NCBI RefSeq assembly: GCF_028583425.1
Contig: NC_072793.1
Coordinates: 61,385,028-61,449,027, forward strand
DNA length: 64,000 nucleotides
Reading direction: 5' to 3'
From: Eublepharis macularius
Lineage: Eukaryota; Chordata; Lepidosauria; Squamata; Eublepharidae
The translations under genes and the position numbers were made by a program. Position 1 is the first letter of the stretch. Every line of letters begins with the position of its first letter. Below the pieces are notes generated by a model. That model saw only the letters and a list, made by a program, of their open reading frames with translations. It had not been told where the DNA came from and did no database searches. Below, piece after piece: positions 18,950 to 33,010 of the stretch.

Positions 18950-20170
18950 AGTATTGATCTATTATGCATATAAGAAGTTAATTTTGCCATAGACACATTC
19001 ATACAGTTTGTTCACCCATTCAGTCACATGTGGACAAGATTCTGCCTTCCATTTTGTTGCATATACTACTCTCACAGCCATCACCATATACTTAAAAAGT
19101 TCACTATGTTCTTTTGTAAGATTACTAGGTAAAATATTTAATAACCTATTTTTAGGATTCAACACAAAGCAAAACTTGAATATCTTTTGCATCTTTTTCC
19201 TTCTTACATGTCCACCATATATGATAGAGAATTGCATCCATACATTGACATTTCCAGCACTGTTCACTGTAGACATTATTGGTTCTTGCAATGTCTTTAT
19301 GGATAATATACCATAAAACATTTTGTACCAATTCTCTTAACATTTGACAGTCTGTGAATTTAATTTCTTTGGTCTATATGTTTCCCCATTGGCTCATAGA
19401 GACACACTTTCCAAAAAATTTTATCCATTTTATCATATAATTTTAACTTGTTTCGTTTTTGTGGCATATTGCAATAGAATTTTGTATACTTTTCCTAATA
19501 AATGCTTTGAATCTCCACTGATTAATTGTTCAAACACTGTTTTCTCTCTTCATCTGCCATTTTATCTGGATAGTTGTTCTTTGAGTTTGGACATCATTTG
19601 ATAATACATCAACCATGAGACATTTTTTCCTTGAGCTTGAATTCCTTGCCATGTTTTTATATTTCCTTGCGTATCCATCATGTATTCATAGTTTATATGT
19701 TCTGTTTTATTTTTTGTAATAGCATCATAATAGGCATCTATTGGTGATGTCAATGGCGAAGTTGGCGAACTTAATCTATTTCTGCATTGAAACCATATTT
19801 TTAATAGTCCATCCCTCAAAATATAGGTACCATCTTGCTTTTGGATAGTTTTTAATGATTTCTTAATCCATAAATAATTATGAATTCCTTCCTTAGTGTC
19901 TGTTGTCTACAGCTTTATATATCTTCTGTTTGGATTTATAATCCAGTCTGATATCCAAACTAAAGCAGCCACTTGGTGGTAAAATTTGATGTTTGGTATC
20001 ACCAACCCACTGTGTCTTTTTTCATCTTGTAATATTTTAAATCTTACTCTTGGTTACTTCCTGTTCCATACAAAGTCATTTATCGTTTTCTGCCACTTCC
20101 TTAAGATCTTTCCATCTATATAGATTGGCAACAAATGAAACAAAAACATTCAATTTTGGTAATATATTCA
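18950..20170 (-). mobile_element. Degenerate L1 LINE, ORF2 C-terminal part
   Basis: Minus-strand frames near 19343-19152 contain CWKCQ...LYHIWWTCKK, the C-terminal cysteine region of L1 ORF2, and 19321-18962 continues in an adjacent frame (EHSELFKYMVMAV...ATKWKAE). Frames to the right keep further ORF2-like pieces (WLMYYQMMSKLKEQL at 19819-19562). Frameshifts separate the pieces. It is a dead copy. Confidence 0.75.
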
Positions 20171-20790
20171 TTTTAATGTAGAAGTGGGGATCTTGAGGAG
20201 CAGGTTTAGATCGCACCCTGGTGATCCAGTCATCCTTGAGTGGATGACTTACTTTCAGTCATATATGTAAATAGCTGCCATTCATTCCTATGGGGAAATT
20301 ATCTATATGAAGAGAACATTGTGCTAGGGGAAACCTGGGATAGCCAAGAGGGAACAGATGGATGAAGCAGTTGTCTTACTCCTCCTGAAAGTACCTCCAG
20401 CATTCCCTGGACAGGCAGCATGTGTCTGGCAACTGGCAGGCTGTGGAGGGGTGCAGCGTTGTGGGAGATTTTTTTTTTAATGCAGCCTTATGTACTTACC
20501 AGAAGTTCTTTCCAGAAATGACAGTGGGGTTGCTGGAAATTCGGGAAACTAGGAATTATCTGAAATTTTATGGTAAAACCATAGAATTTCCAGCAATTCA
20601 CAGGAAGATTTAAGGATATAACAGCCTGAGGACAGAGGAAAGGAGATAGCACCATCTTCAGTGCTTTAATTGTGGCAACGAGTGGAATTTATTCTGAGGG
20701 ATTTTCCCACCTTATCTTGGTAATGGGTTGTTGTAGAAAGCTAGAACTGAATGAAGGTATCTGACTAAAGCATCTGTTCCTTATTTTGAG

Positions 20791-20895
20791 GCTGGTGGTT
20801 TGTGAGCACGTTGGATGAGCAAGGCTGGGTCCCAGCTACATGCCTTGAAGTTCAAGATGGAGTCCAAGATGAATTTTCAATGCAGCCTGAAGAAG
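20791..20895 (+). CDS. SH3PXD2B: SH3PXD2B exon: end of first SH3 domain
   Basis: Acceptor TTATTTTGAG|GC, donor GAAG|GTGAGA. The first two bases complete the glycine codon begun at 14606, then [20 protein letters not shown] completes SH3-1: the WW of the ligand groove and the A(L/T)-x-Y-like ATCLE end. [14 protein letters not shown] is the linker to SH3-2. The exon ends with one base of a glutamate codon that the next exon completes. Confidence 0.96.
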
Positions 20896-25170
<4,275 letters not shown>

Positions 25171-26090
25171 TGAGTGGAAGCATAAGGTGCAGGCTATGTG
25201 CTAGACAGCACTTGCATGTATCAAAAGTTTGATGGCCCCTTCTTTCTTGCAAAGCATACTTAGGAGGGGAAAATTGTATTGGTGAAGAGTGAGGAGAGAA
25301 AAATTCCAGTTTAAGACACCCAGGTCTACAACAATATTTGGGAGGCAGGCAAATGCATTCTGTGGCATTTCATACTGTTTCTGGAAGGCAAAAATTAGAT
25401 CCGAGGACTGGCCTCTTGAGGAAGATTGGAAAGATACATGACAAAAATGCTTCTTGCATGTCTCATGGAAGAAATTACTCATGGAGTTATGACCAGATAG
25501 TGTGGGATTCTATACATTTGTAACAATGTCAGTGGAGAAGTGTTTAAAAACATGTTGAGGGACACATGTTTGCATGTCAACACCTTTAAGGATTTTGGAA
25601 AAGCATTCAAGAAATGATCATAACAGTGATGGAAATGATACTCGATGTGCTCCTTAATGTTACTTATTTATAGATGGAAAGAGGTGCTCTAGCTACAGTT
25701 ATAACTGATGTGCCATTAGTAGCATAAGTATGCGTTATCCAAATCTGAATGAAAACAACCCCTTTAGCATCTTCAGTTACCCAAGGGACAAATTCATGCT
25801 AGGACAAGGCATATGTGCTGACAAATTTAGGCTTGAAGATTCCTGAGGAGAAGCAGATTGCTATGAAACTTGAGTTCCTTACCTAAACTTTGCTGACAAC
25901 AATGATGCTTGAATAATCAACAAAAGATGGCTTTCATAAGAAACGATTTTAAATGAATGCCTTGAATTTCTGTCTACTTTTTGAGGGGAAGCTATAGTTG
26001 TATACTTGCAGGAAGGGGATAAGTTTGAAAAAATCCTACCTTTTTCTTAGTAACATGCAGTAAATTTATTTATTTAACAAAATTTATGAA

Positions 26091-26380
26091 GAGCCCCATG
26101 ACGCAGAGTGGTAAGCAGCAGTACTGCAGCCCAAGCTCTGCTCACGACCTGAGTTCGATTGTGGTAGAAGCCGGGTTCAGGTAGCCGGCTCAAGGTTGAC
26201 TCAGCCTTCCATCCTTCCAAGGTCGGTAAAACAAGTACCCAGTTTCCTGGGGGTAAAGTGTAGATGACTGGGGAAGGCAAGGGCAAACCACCCCATAACG
26301 AAAAGTCTCCCAAGAAAACATCGTGATGCGACATCCCCCCATGGGTCAGTAATGACTCAGTGCTTGCACACCTTTACCTA
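26091..26380 (+). mobile_element. Sauria-type SINE (tRNA head, Bov-B-like tail)
   Basis: The head GAGCCCCATGACGCAGAGTG resembles a tRNA A box and ACCTGAGTTCGATTGTGG contains the B box, so it would be read by RNA polymerase III. The middle has GCCTTCCATCCTTCCAAGGT and GGTAAAACAAGTACCCAG, and the end reads GCTTGCACACCTTTACCTA. A tRNA head with a Bov-B-like 3' end and ACCTTTA tail is the Sauria SINE family, known from squamates. It is the best single marker of the source clade. Confidence 0.85.
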
Positions 26381-26846
26381 AGAGCCACCAAGGTGGCTAA
26401 CAAATTAAAACATGATTAATAGCACCACATCTTAAAAACCATTAAAACCAATAGAATATATCTTTAAACAATTAAAACCAGAGCTAGAAAACATGCAATA
26501 ATTGTCTCCCTGATGTCAACGTTTAGACTGCAGGCTCCTCAGGGCAGGGTCCTGGCTTGTACTCTGTAAAGTGCCAGATGCCTTGATGATGCTGTATAAA
26601 AAAAATACATAAATAACGGCAGACCAAATGAAATGGATGGGTGTCTCAGTTCAAGCCAGAGACATTTTGTCTCTTCTATTAATATTGGTGGTATTAATAA
26701 TCAGTGCTCAGGGAGAAAAACTTATCCCTAGACTTTTACTAAATTCTTGGCTTTAAACTTGTGCAGTTCACTTTGAAAGTCTACTTGGAAAGATGAGGTA
26801 TAAGCCTACCTCCTTTTGCACCTCTCTAGTCCAACTGTGTGCTGTA

Positions 26847-28406
26847 AGAAACACATTTTTCTTTTTTTTTTTTATAAATTTTTTTATTTTTCATAACTAC
26901 AAAACACTACACCAGACTATCACAAGGAAAGGGGAGAGGGAAAGGACAAAGGGGGGTGGAAAAAGAAAAAGGGGGGGGGAATGAACTACAAACACTAAAC
27001 ACTACACTTCAATGTTTCCCTTCATACTGTCATAATACAAAAATAGCTCCATAGAATAATGATGGAGTGGTTAATCATACAGAAAATAAACATTTCAAAT
27101 TCTGATTAAACTTTCCTCCCCCTTCTAGGTCCCGGACGCAATTCTCTCTGTGCAACTGCTGTTGCGATGCTCTCCTCCTCCCCCCCCCCTCCGGCTCCTC
27201 CTTTTCTTCGTTCTTGGTGCAGCAGAGTTCTGGGTTTTTATTCTCAAAATCCTTTAGTTGATCTTCTGATAATATCTTATAGGCCTGATCTTTATATCTG
27301 AACCATATTCCTTCCGGGAATAACCATTTGTACTTTATTCCATGGTCCCTCAGAAGAGCTGCAAACTTTTTATATTTAAAACGCCGTTTCCGGACTAGAA
27401 ATGGAACGTCCTTCAAAATCTTGACTTTCAAACCCATAAAGTCCAAATCCGCATTGTATGAGTTATATAGGATGGTGTCCCGAATCTTTTTAGTTGAAAA
27501 GTCAATAATGATCTCACGAGGCAACTGTCGCTTTGTTGCATATTTTGAAGAAGCCCGACGGACCTCCAAAATGGCGCTTTTAACCTCTTCTTTAGTCGTC
27601 CTCGCGGGTGTCGCCAGTAGTTCCGAGACCAAATCCCACAGATCCTCATTTTCCTCCTCTTTCACGTTTTGGAGACGCAAAATTGTCTGCGTTCGTTCCA
27701 CCTGTAGCCCGATCAGTTGGTTCTCCACCAACTTCAGCTCCTTTTTTGTAGCCTTCACAAGTGACGCACTTTCCAGAGCAGACTTTTCTGCCCCCCCCGC
27801 TGCTGCCTTAATGGTTTTCACCTCGCTTTCAATTAAGCCCACCCTTTGATCAGTTTCGTTCAGCTTGTCAACAAAGGGTTTTATGGCTTCCACCACCGCC
27901 CTGCGCACCAACTCTTCGAGCGACTCCCCTTTCTGCAAGGTGGCCGAGATTGACTTACCGAGAGCGGGACTTTGCTTCTTTGCTGCCATTTGGGGGGGGG
28001 GGGCGCCAACAAAATTCTGGAACTCCACGAAGGGGAAGAGCGAGTCTTCTTCAGATCAACCTCTCCTTCACAAACGCTTGTAGAACAGAAGGGATTCGCT
28101 TGTTTACAGGCTTCCGCCTGTTTCTTTTACTTGCCGTTTCTCGTTGCCCGGCGGCACTCGAGGCGCCGCGCACATCTGCCGGCCTCCATAGGGACAAACG
28201 GGCAATTCCCCCCCCCCCGCATTGATTTCGGGGAGTTCTTCCCGCCGCGTCCCGGACCCTGGCTCCCTCCCTGGGAGTCCTGGGGGCTAATCCTTACGGA
28301 TCAGCCGCCCGGTCAGGGTGCCCGGTCGTTTCCTCCCGGACCAGCCGAGAGGAGCGTCCGGCATGGCTGAGAAAACGAAAACGAATCCAGAAACACATTT
28401 TTCTTT
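26847..28406 (-). mobile_element. ORF1-only L1 element with perfect 18-bp target duplication
   Basis: AGAAACACATTTTTCTTT flanks the element on both sides (26847-26864 and 28389-28406). In element orientation it has a GC-rich 5'UTR of about 400 bp from 28388, a complete ORF1, about 200 bp of 3'UTR with pyrimidine-rich blocks, and a poly(A) tail next to the left duplication. There is no ORF2 sequence at all. The perfect duplication and open frame point to a recent insertion. HAL1-type ('half-L1') elements and spliced L1 copies are known precedents for the layout. Confidence 0.88.
27075..27989 (-). CDS. L1 ORF1 protein (ORF1p), intact frame
   Basis: 304 residues from the ATG at 27989 (MAAKKQSPAL). 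A slightly longer frame starts in the poly-G-containing 5'UTR and is less likely. The N-terminal third is predicted coiled coil (EELVRRAVVEAIKPFVDKLN ... VKTIKAAAGG ... KELKLVENQL), the trimerisation part of ORF1p. The middle is RRM-like (LRLQNVKEEENEDL ... LPREIIIDFSTKKIRD) and the C-terminal domain follows (VRKRRFKYKKFAALLRD ... GIWFRYKDQAY). ORF1p is the RNA-binding chaperone of L1. The tail after GGGRRRASQQQ is unusual and may run across an ORF1/3'UTR junction. Confidence 0.88.
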   Translation of the reverse strand: MAAKKQSPALGKSISATLQKGESLEELVRRAVVEAIKPFVDKLNETDQRVGLIESEVKTIKAAAGGAEKSALESASLVKATKKELKLVENQLIGLQVERTQTILRLQNVKEEENEDLWDLVSELLATPARTTKEEVKSAILEVRRASSKYATKRQLPREIIIDFSTKKIRDTILYNSYNADLDFMGLKVKILKDVPFLVRKRRFKYKKFAALLRDHGIKYKWLFPEGIWFRYKDQAYKILSEDQLKDFENKNPELCCTKNEEKEEPEGGGRRRASQQQLHRENCVRDLEGGGKFNQNLKCLFSV

Positions 28407-29689
28407 AAAGGGAAATTTTTTTATCAAGCACTGTGAATGAAAGATGTATTGACTTTCATTTGAAATGTTCTTTGATACACCTGAAACTAAGCACGCCGCT
28501 TAAAACATCACATTACGTTTAATTTCTGTTATATCCCCAGTCAGCCTGGCTTTAGTTCCAGGTATGCAAGATACTATAGCATTTTATTTTTCTTCTATAA
28601 AAGGTTTGTAGCATTTTGTTAAAATACACTTCTTTCTACTGCAAAGGTGAAACATACTTCGGTTGTACTAAGTTACCACATGGATGTAACTCTTCTTTAT
28701 CAGGTAATAATACTGTTGACACTGAAATGCTACAGCGACAAGCATCACAGTTTTCAAACAGATTATGCAGTGCACACTGATTTTATTTCAGAATCAAAAT
28801 CTGGATGTTGAATTGTTCAGTAGTAAATGGTGCGGAAAATTAGGATGAATTTAGTCAGAGCAAGAGATATATAGGGAATCTGAAAAGGTGACTCGAAAGG
28901 AGCAGGCAGTCCTACTAATGGAAGCCCCTAAAGAATATCCATCTGGTTGAGACACATCAAAGGTGCATTCATCTTTTCTCTGTAGGAATCAAAACTAAAA
29001 CTTTTTAAAATACTATCTGAAGTTCTTTGGATATGCAAGGTTGTCAAAATCAGTGAAGCTTCCATGCTGTTCAACTTGATAACATTTCTAGATCCTCAGG
29101 AAAACATATCCTTTTCCTTAAAGGACAAAAAAAATTGCCACTGTGACCTTCACAGGTTGGTGGAGGGGAATGGGGAAGGGTTAAGAAGCTCTTATCCCAT
29201 GCAGCTAATCCTCATGACAAGTTTGGCCTTAGAATGTCACCTCTCATAGATCTCCAAAACCAATTTGTAAGTGGGACTTCTACTGAGACGTGAAATTTTG
29301 CAAATCTTGCCTGATAACTGTATAGAGAAACACACAGTTAATCTACTTATGATCTGTGAGTATCCTTACAGTAAAATTTAAAGCTGAACTGTTCCTAGAA
29401 AAGTGTGTGGTAAGCTAGTCAGGAAGCCTGCTTTGATTTTCATGACCTTCCAGTGAACCTGCTGTATTGGCAGCCACTGCAGCATTAAAAATGTTTGTTG
29501 ATGGATGTGTAAATGAGAAAATCTGCTACAGAGTAGTCCAAGGCTCCTAAATGTACAACAGCTGGAGACATCTGATCTCCTCATCTTTGCCTCTGGCCAC
29601 TGGGATAGCATCGCCCTGTAGTTGGCATCAGTCCCTGCTCTGTAGCAGGTGTTGTTGGTGGATGTGGTTTCTGCATCTGAGTGAAGATT

Positions 29690-29870
29690 TCAAGTATTCT
29701 CGTGTGTGGGTGTGTTTATCTGTAACATGACAAGGCAAGCTGTGTTTTCCTCCACCATACACGTGCACACATGCACGCGCACAGTGTGTACATGCTGTGA
29801 AGAAGCATGATTGGCCTTGGATCCCTGCTGAATGTGTGTGTGTGTGTGCGCGTGTGCGTGTGAGGGGTTT
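29690..29870. repeat. TG/CA-rich microsatellite zone
   Basis: Imperfect TG and CA runs, mostly at 29698-29715, 29757-29790 and 29834-29862 (TGTGTGTGTGTGTGCGCGTG). The minus-strand frames of His-Thr repeats here are an artefact of the repeat. Confidence 0.85.
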
Positions 29871-29934
29871 TCTGCTTGCTCATTAAATGGTACATGAGGC
29901 ATATAAACATGTGGTATTTCCCATAACTTGTGAA

Positions 29935-30075
29935 AGAAGTCCCAGGTAGCTGTGTTGGTTCAAAGAAAAAGCCAGAAACAAAAGACACATAAAATATTTT
30001 ATTAAGACCAGCCAAAATAATACAAAACAGTGTATTGAGCTTTCAAGTTCTCCAAAAGTCTTCGTCAGACTGGAT
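29935..30075 (-). mobile_element. Penelope-like terminal repeat piece with hammerhead-like core
   Basis: On the minus strand it reads CTGACGA (30068-30062), a short hairpin (AGACTTTTGGAGAACTT), then GAAAGCTC from 30044, followed by ATACACTGTTTTGTATTATT and TGGCTGGTCTTAATAAA. CUGANGA...GAAA around a hairpin is the hammerhead ribozyme core layout, and AGCU is self-complementary, the kind of dimer-type stem III described for Penelope-like elements. Family assignment is from memory of similar squamate repeats; catalytic activity is doubtful. Confidence 0.5.
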
Positions 30076-30579
30076 GTTTTAAAAAGGAGGGGAGAAGGGG
30101 GGAGATGTTTCAGATCATGATTTTGAGGCCTTTTGTCTGCTCATGTGTGGAGATTTAGGATGTAGCAGGATGCTGGGTGGAGTTGGTATAAGGCACCCTT
30201 GGCTTTGTGGGAAGGAGGTCAGGAGAATGACAGCCTTTATGTGAATGTAGAAAACACTGGATAATATTTCCCAGTTTGGTTTCAATTGACTGTTTAATTT
30301 TATTTGATGAAGTTATCTCCCATATTGCTAACATAAGGACTACCGCATTTTTTCTGCAGTCCTCTTCCTTTGAAGGAACTCGCTACTCCCATTTGTGTTC
30401 AAGAAACATTTGATTAACCACTGGTTTTAATGTTCACAATGGAAATCATTGGTCTCATGTTCTTCCCAGAAAGCTTCATAATCAATTCTGCCGAGCATCC
30501 TGGTGTATCCGAAGTCTGCAGTATGCTCCAATCAGGAGCCAAAAAAAGTATTCAAGATGATCCCTTCCCCCTCTGTTTT

Positions 30580-30650
30580 TTGAACATCTGGTCTGATGAA
30601 GAGTTTTAGAGAACTCAAAAGCTTACCTGCTCTTCTGGTCTAACGTCTTT
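30580..30650 (+). mobile_element. Second Penelope-like piece with a decayed hammerhead-like core
   Basis: CTGATGA (30593-30599), the hairpin AGAGTTTTAGAGAACTC, then AAAAGCTT at 30617. The expected GAAA has become AAAA, so an essential G is lost. It is the same family as 29935-30075, in opposite orientation and about 500 bp away; the two could be the ends of one insertion. Confidence 0.5.
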
Positions 30651-31202
30651 TGTTTTTCATAATGTGTGAAGTGGTTCTAATTTGATTGCCGTAGGCAGCT
30701 CCAGTAATAGAAACATTAGAATCTCGGTCTGTGCTGCTACAGAAAAAACATTATAGGTCAGATTTCACCACACCACATAATTTGTACATGGTATGTAATT
30801 CTTATGTGCCAGATGGCCAGCGTTTTGTTTCTCAATGTCGTTGAGCTGGACTCCCACTTCATTGCTCCTCTATATCTAACGATAGTCCATCCCTGATCTA
30901 CAAGCTGACTACAGCAATTTTTGCTGTCCTTTTGCACCATTCTCCCAGAAAGAGGCACAGTTTTGAGAGTGTCAGATGCTCAGTAGCATGAGGGAAGTAT
31001 CTGTCAAGTATCTTATATCTGAAAGACTGGAATACAAAGTCTTGCTATTGTTCACACTGTCATATCAGAATTTAATTGGAATGTTTTGTCACTCTCAAAT
31101 ATTGCTATGGTTTAGGCTTGCCATACTGGGCAAGGGTGGGGGAGGGAGGTAATGTCTAGAGTCCCAAGTGACGTGGTTGATGACAGCTTCATATTGTTTC
31201 AG

Positions 31203-31429
31203 GTATCAGGGTCAAGAGGGCTGGGCCCCAGCATCCTACCTTAAAAAGGGGAGTGGGGACATGTTGACACCAAAACAGGGATCAGCAGCTTCTGCCCAGT
31301 CATACGCGCTAGATCTGGATGGAATTTCCCGGCAGCAGAATTCAGCAAGCCGAGACAAGGATGGAAGTAACAACCAAAGAGATGGAAGGTTTGATGGTCG
31401 CCCATTACCGAATGTGGAACTCAGGCGAA
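31203..31429 (+). CDS. SH3PXD2B: SH3PXD2B exon: end of second SH3 domain and linker
   Basis: Acceptor ATTGTTTCAG|G, donor GCGAA|GTAAGT. YQGQEGWAPASYLKKGSG completes SH3-2 (GWAPASYL is the canonical end). A 50-residue linker follows, with conserved ALDLDGISRQQNS and QRDGRFDGRP flanking a variable part. The exon ends with one base of the next codon. Confidence 0.96.
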
Positions 31430-31929
31430 GTAAGTTGAAGGCAGTGAACTTTAAAATATTAGATGGTTTGTGGGCCAAGCTAACTAGGCAGGATTCAGAC
31501 AAGCATGCAGAGCCCTAGAGCATTCTGACCTCTAGAGTTTACAAGCTGGATGATACTGAGATTGGATTGGATGAAGGAGAGGGGCAGTGAATTCTGTACT
31601 TCTGCTGTGTGTACGTTGTCTTTCACTCTCCATCTGCCCCCCCCCCCCAACACACACACAGAAAGAAAGAAAGAGAGCTGGATTGAGAAATAGTGGCTGC
31701 AGCCTCACTGGTGCAAGTGAGGGTGTATTTAAGAATCCAATTTGTCCAAGAATTGGGGTGTGGGTTTTTATTTCTGGAAAATCTAATCAGCTTACCACCT
31801 TGTTCTATCTTTCCCTGCCTCTTCTGTGTATTAATGGGTGAAATGCCATACTCCCCTTTTTTAAGACTCCACTGGCATCTTGACAAGATGCTTCAGTTGA
31901 ATCATTGGATTTTCAGAGAATGGAGATAG

Positions 31930-32101
31930 TTTTAGGTGGGTGGCCGTGTTGGTCTGCAGTAGAACAGCAGGATTTGAGTCCTGTGTCACCTTAGAGACCA
32001 ACAAGATTTTCAGGATATCTGAAAAAGGGAGCACTGACTCTCAGAAGCGTGTACCTTGAAAATCTTGTTGGTCTCTAAGGTGCTGCAGGACTCAGATCTA
32101 G
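31930..32101 (+). mobile_element. Inverted-repeat retroposon with degenerate hammerhead-like core
   Basis: The arms 31970-32014 (GAGTCCTGTGTCACCTTAGA ... ACAAGATTTTC) and 32052-32098 are near-perfect reverse complements. Between them is CTGAAAA, a hairpin AGGGAGCACTGACTCTC and AGAAGC, a decayed version of the CUGANGA-hairpin-GAAAGC layout seen nearby. It sits in the 0.8-kb intron between two coding exons, so the pre-mRNA can form the hairpin. Confidence 0.6.
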
Positions 32102-32237
32102 AGAAATGAGGAATCGGGAGGGCAGCCTGGTTTCAACCCACTTAGAAGGGGGGGTTGTGTGTCTCTTCTTCCACGTATCACCTTGTTAGGTACCTTGGTA
32201 GTATTTTTGAATCACATTGGAATGTTTTTCTTGATAG

Positions 32238-32287
32238 AGTCTCCAAAGATGAGGCAGAGACCCCCTCCTCGTCGAGACCTCACAATA
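32238..32287 (+). CDS. SH3PXD2B: SH3PXD2B 50-bp micro-exon (proline-rich)
   Basis: Acceptor TTCTTGATAG|AG, donor ACAATA|GTAAGT. After the two bases that complete a lysine codon it encodes SPKMRQRPPPRRDLTI, a short basic, Pro-rich segment conserved in TKS4. It keeps phase with both neighbours. This exon is too short for ORF-based finding and was identified by family knowledge and splice sites. Confidence 0.95.
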
Positions 32288-32903
32288 GTAAGTATTGTCA
32301 CCAGCTGCCTTTGCCTGAGAAGTGTGGGTGCTTTTTTAGGAGCAGGGTTTAAGAGCCAACAGAAACTAGGCCATTGGTAGTGAAAATGGCGAGAGTGTGT
32401 ATGTGTGTGTGTGTTCAAGGCTAGTCTTGGTACATTTTGTACTTTGTAAAATATGTATATGCTTTGTCTGTTGTTGTAAAGGACATGTGCGTCTGCAACT
32501 TTTTAAGTACATGGAAGTAATGCTTGGGGAAAGGATTGTGCTCCAGCCTCCACATACTAAAGGGGAGAATAGCAGTTTCTACAAGTATGTTTGTCCTGTA
32601 CTACTGATGGAGTAAACATGCATTGTGTGCTCTGTATTTGAATCCAGGCACAAAACGTGGAATGCAAAGTTTCCCTTAATTTTTTTTCTTTTTAGTTTGT
32701 GGCCCTTGTGTGCATTAGGTCTGATCTATGCAGCTAGTGTTATAGAAATCAGGCTTAAAACTCCAGGAGCACCTTCCTTTCTTGTTGAAGGGCTATAGCA
32801 TTCACACATTATAAACTGATCATAAAGGTGGAATATAAATGAAGTAGGTTGTTGTAGATTTTCCAGGCTGTATGGCTGTGGTCTTGGCATTGTAGTTCCT
32901 GAT

Positions 32904-32935
32904 GTTTCGCCAGTGGCTGTGACTGGCATCATCAG
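32904..32935 (-). ncRNA. Hammerhead-ribozyme-like core
   Basis: Read 32935 to 32904: CTGATGA, a 6-bp stem (GCCAGT/ACTGGC) closed by a short loop, then GAAAC, then ATC. This matches the invariant CUGAUGA...GAAA core with a stem II between, and an NUH site (AUC) after it. Stem I can form from the flanking arms (9 bp, GTAGTTCCT/AGGAACTAC). A canonical stem III is absent, as in dimer-type Penelope motifs with a self-complementary ACGU; here ACAU has lost that symmetry, so activity is uncertain. Confidence 0.4.
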
Positions 32936-33010
32936 AGGTGTAGCACCGAAAGATGTCAGGAACTACAATGCCAAGACCATGACCATACAAGCCTGGAAAA
33001 TCTACAACAA

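Larger units (their letters stand above)
14607..20790 (+). other. SH3PXD2B intron with LINE remnants
   Basis: About 6.2 kb. It holds an ATTT microsatellite joined to an L2-type 3' end (15348-15600), an L2-clade LINE (15640-17890) interrupted by a CR1-like piece, and a decayed L1 on the minus strand (18950-20170). The part at 18590-18870 resembles pieces of the fold-back element at 52982-53351 (for example GTTA(G/T)CTGGGAAGC). Nothing coding for the host was seen. Confidence 0.7.

Noticed and set aside
28030..28390. CpG- and GC-rich stretch that could be a host promoter
   Set aside because: It lies inside the L1 unit bracketed by the 18-bp duplication and is that element's 5'UTR.
29690..30015. 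Minus-strand frames of His-Thr repeats
   Set aside because: Translated CA/TG microsatellite.
32913..33010. First 33 codons of the 600-codon frame as an L1 or host N-terminus
   Set aside because: This part is the hairpin element and the L1 starts at 33011 after the target duplication, so the fusion is accidental.
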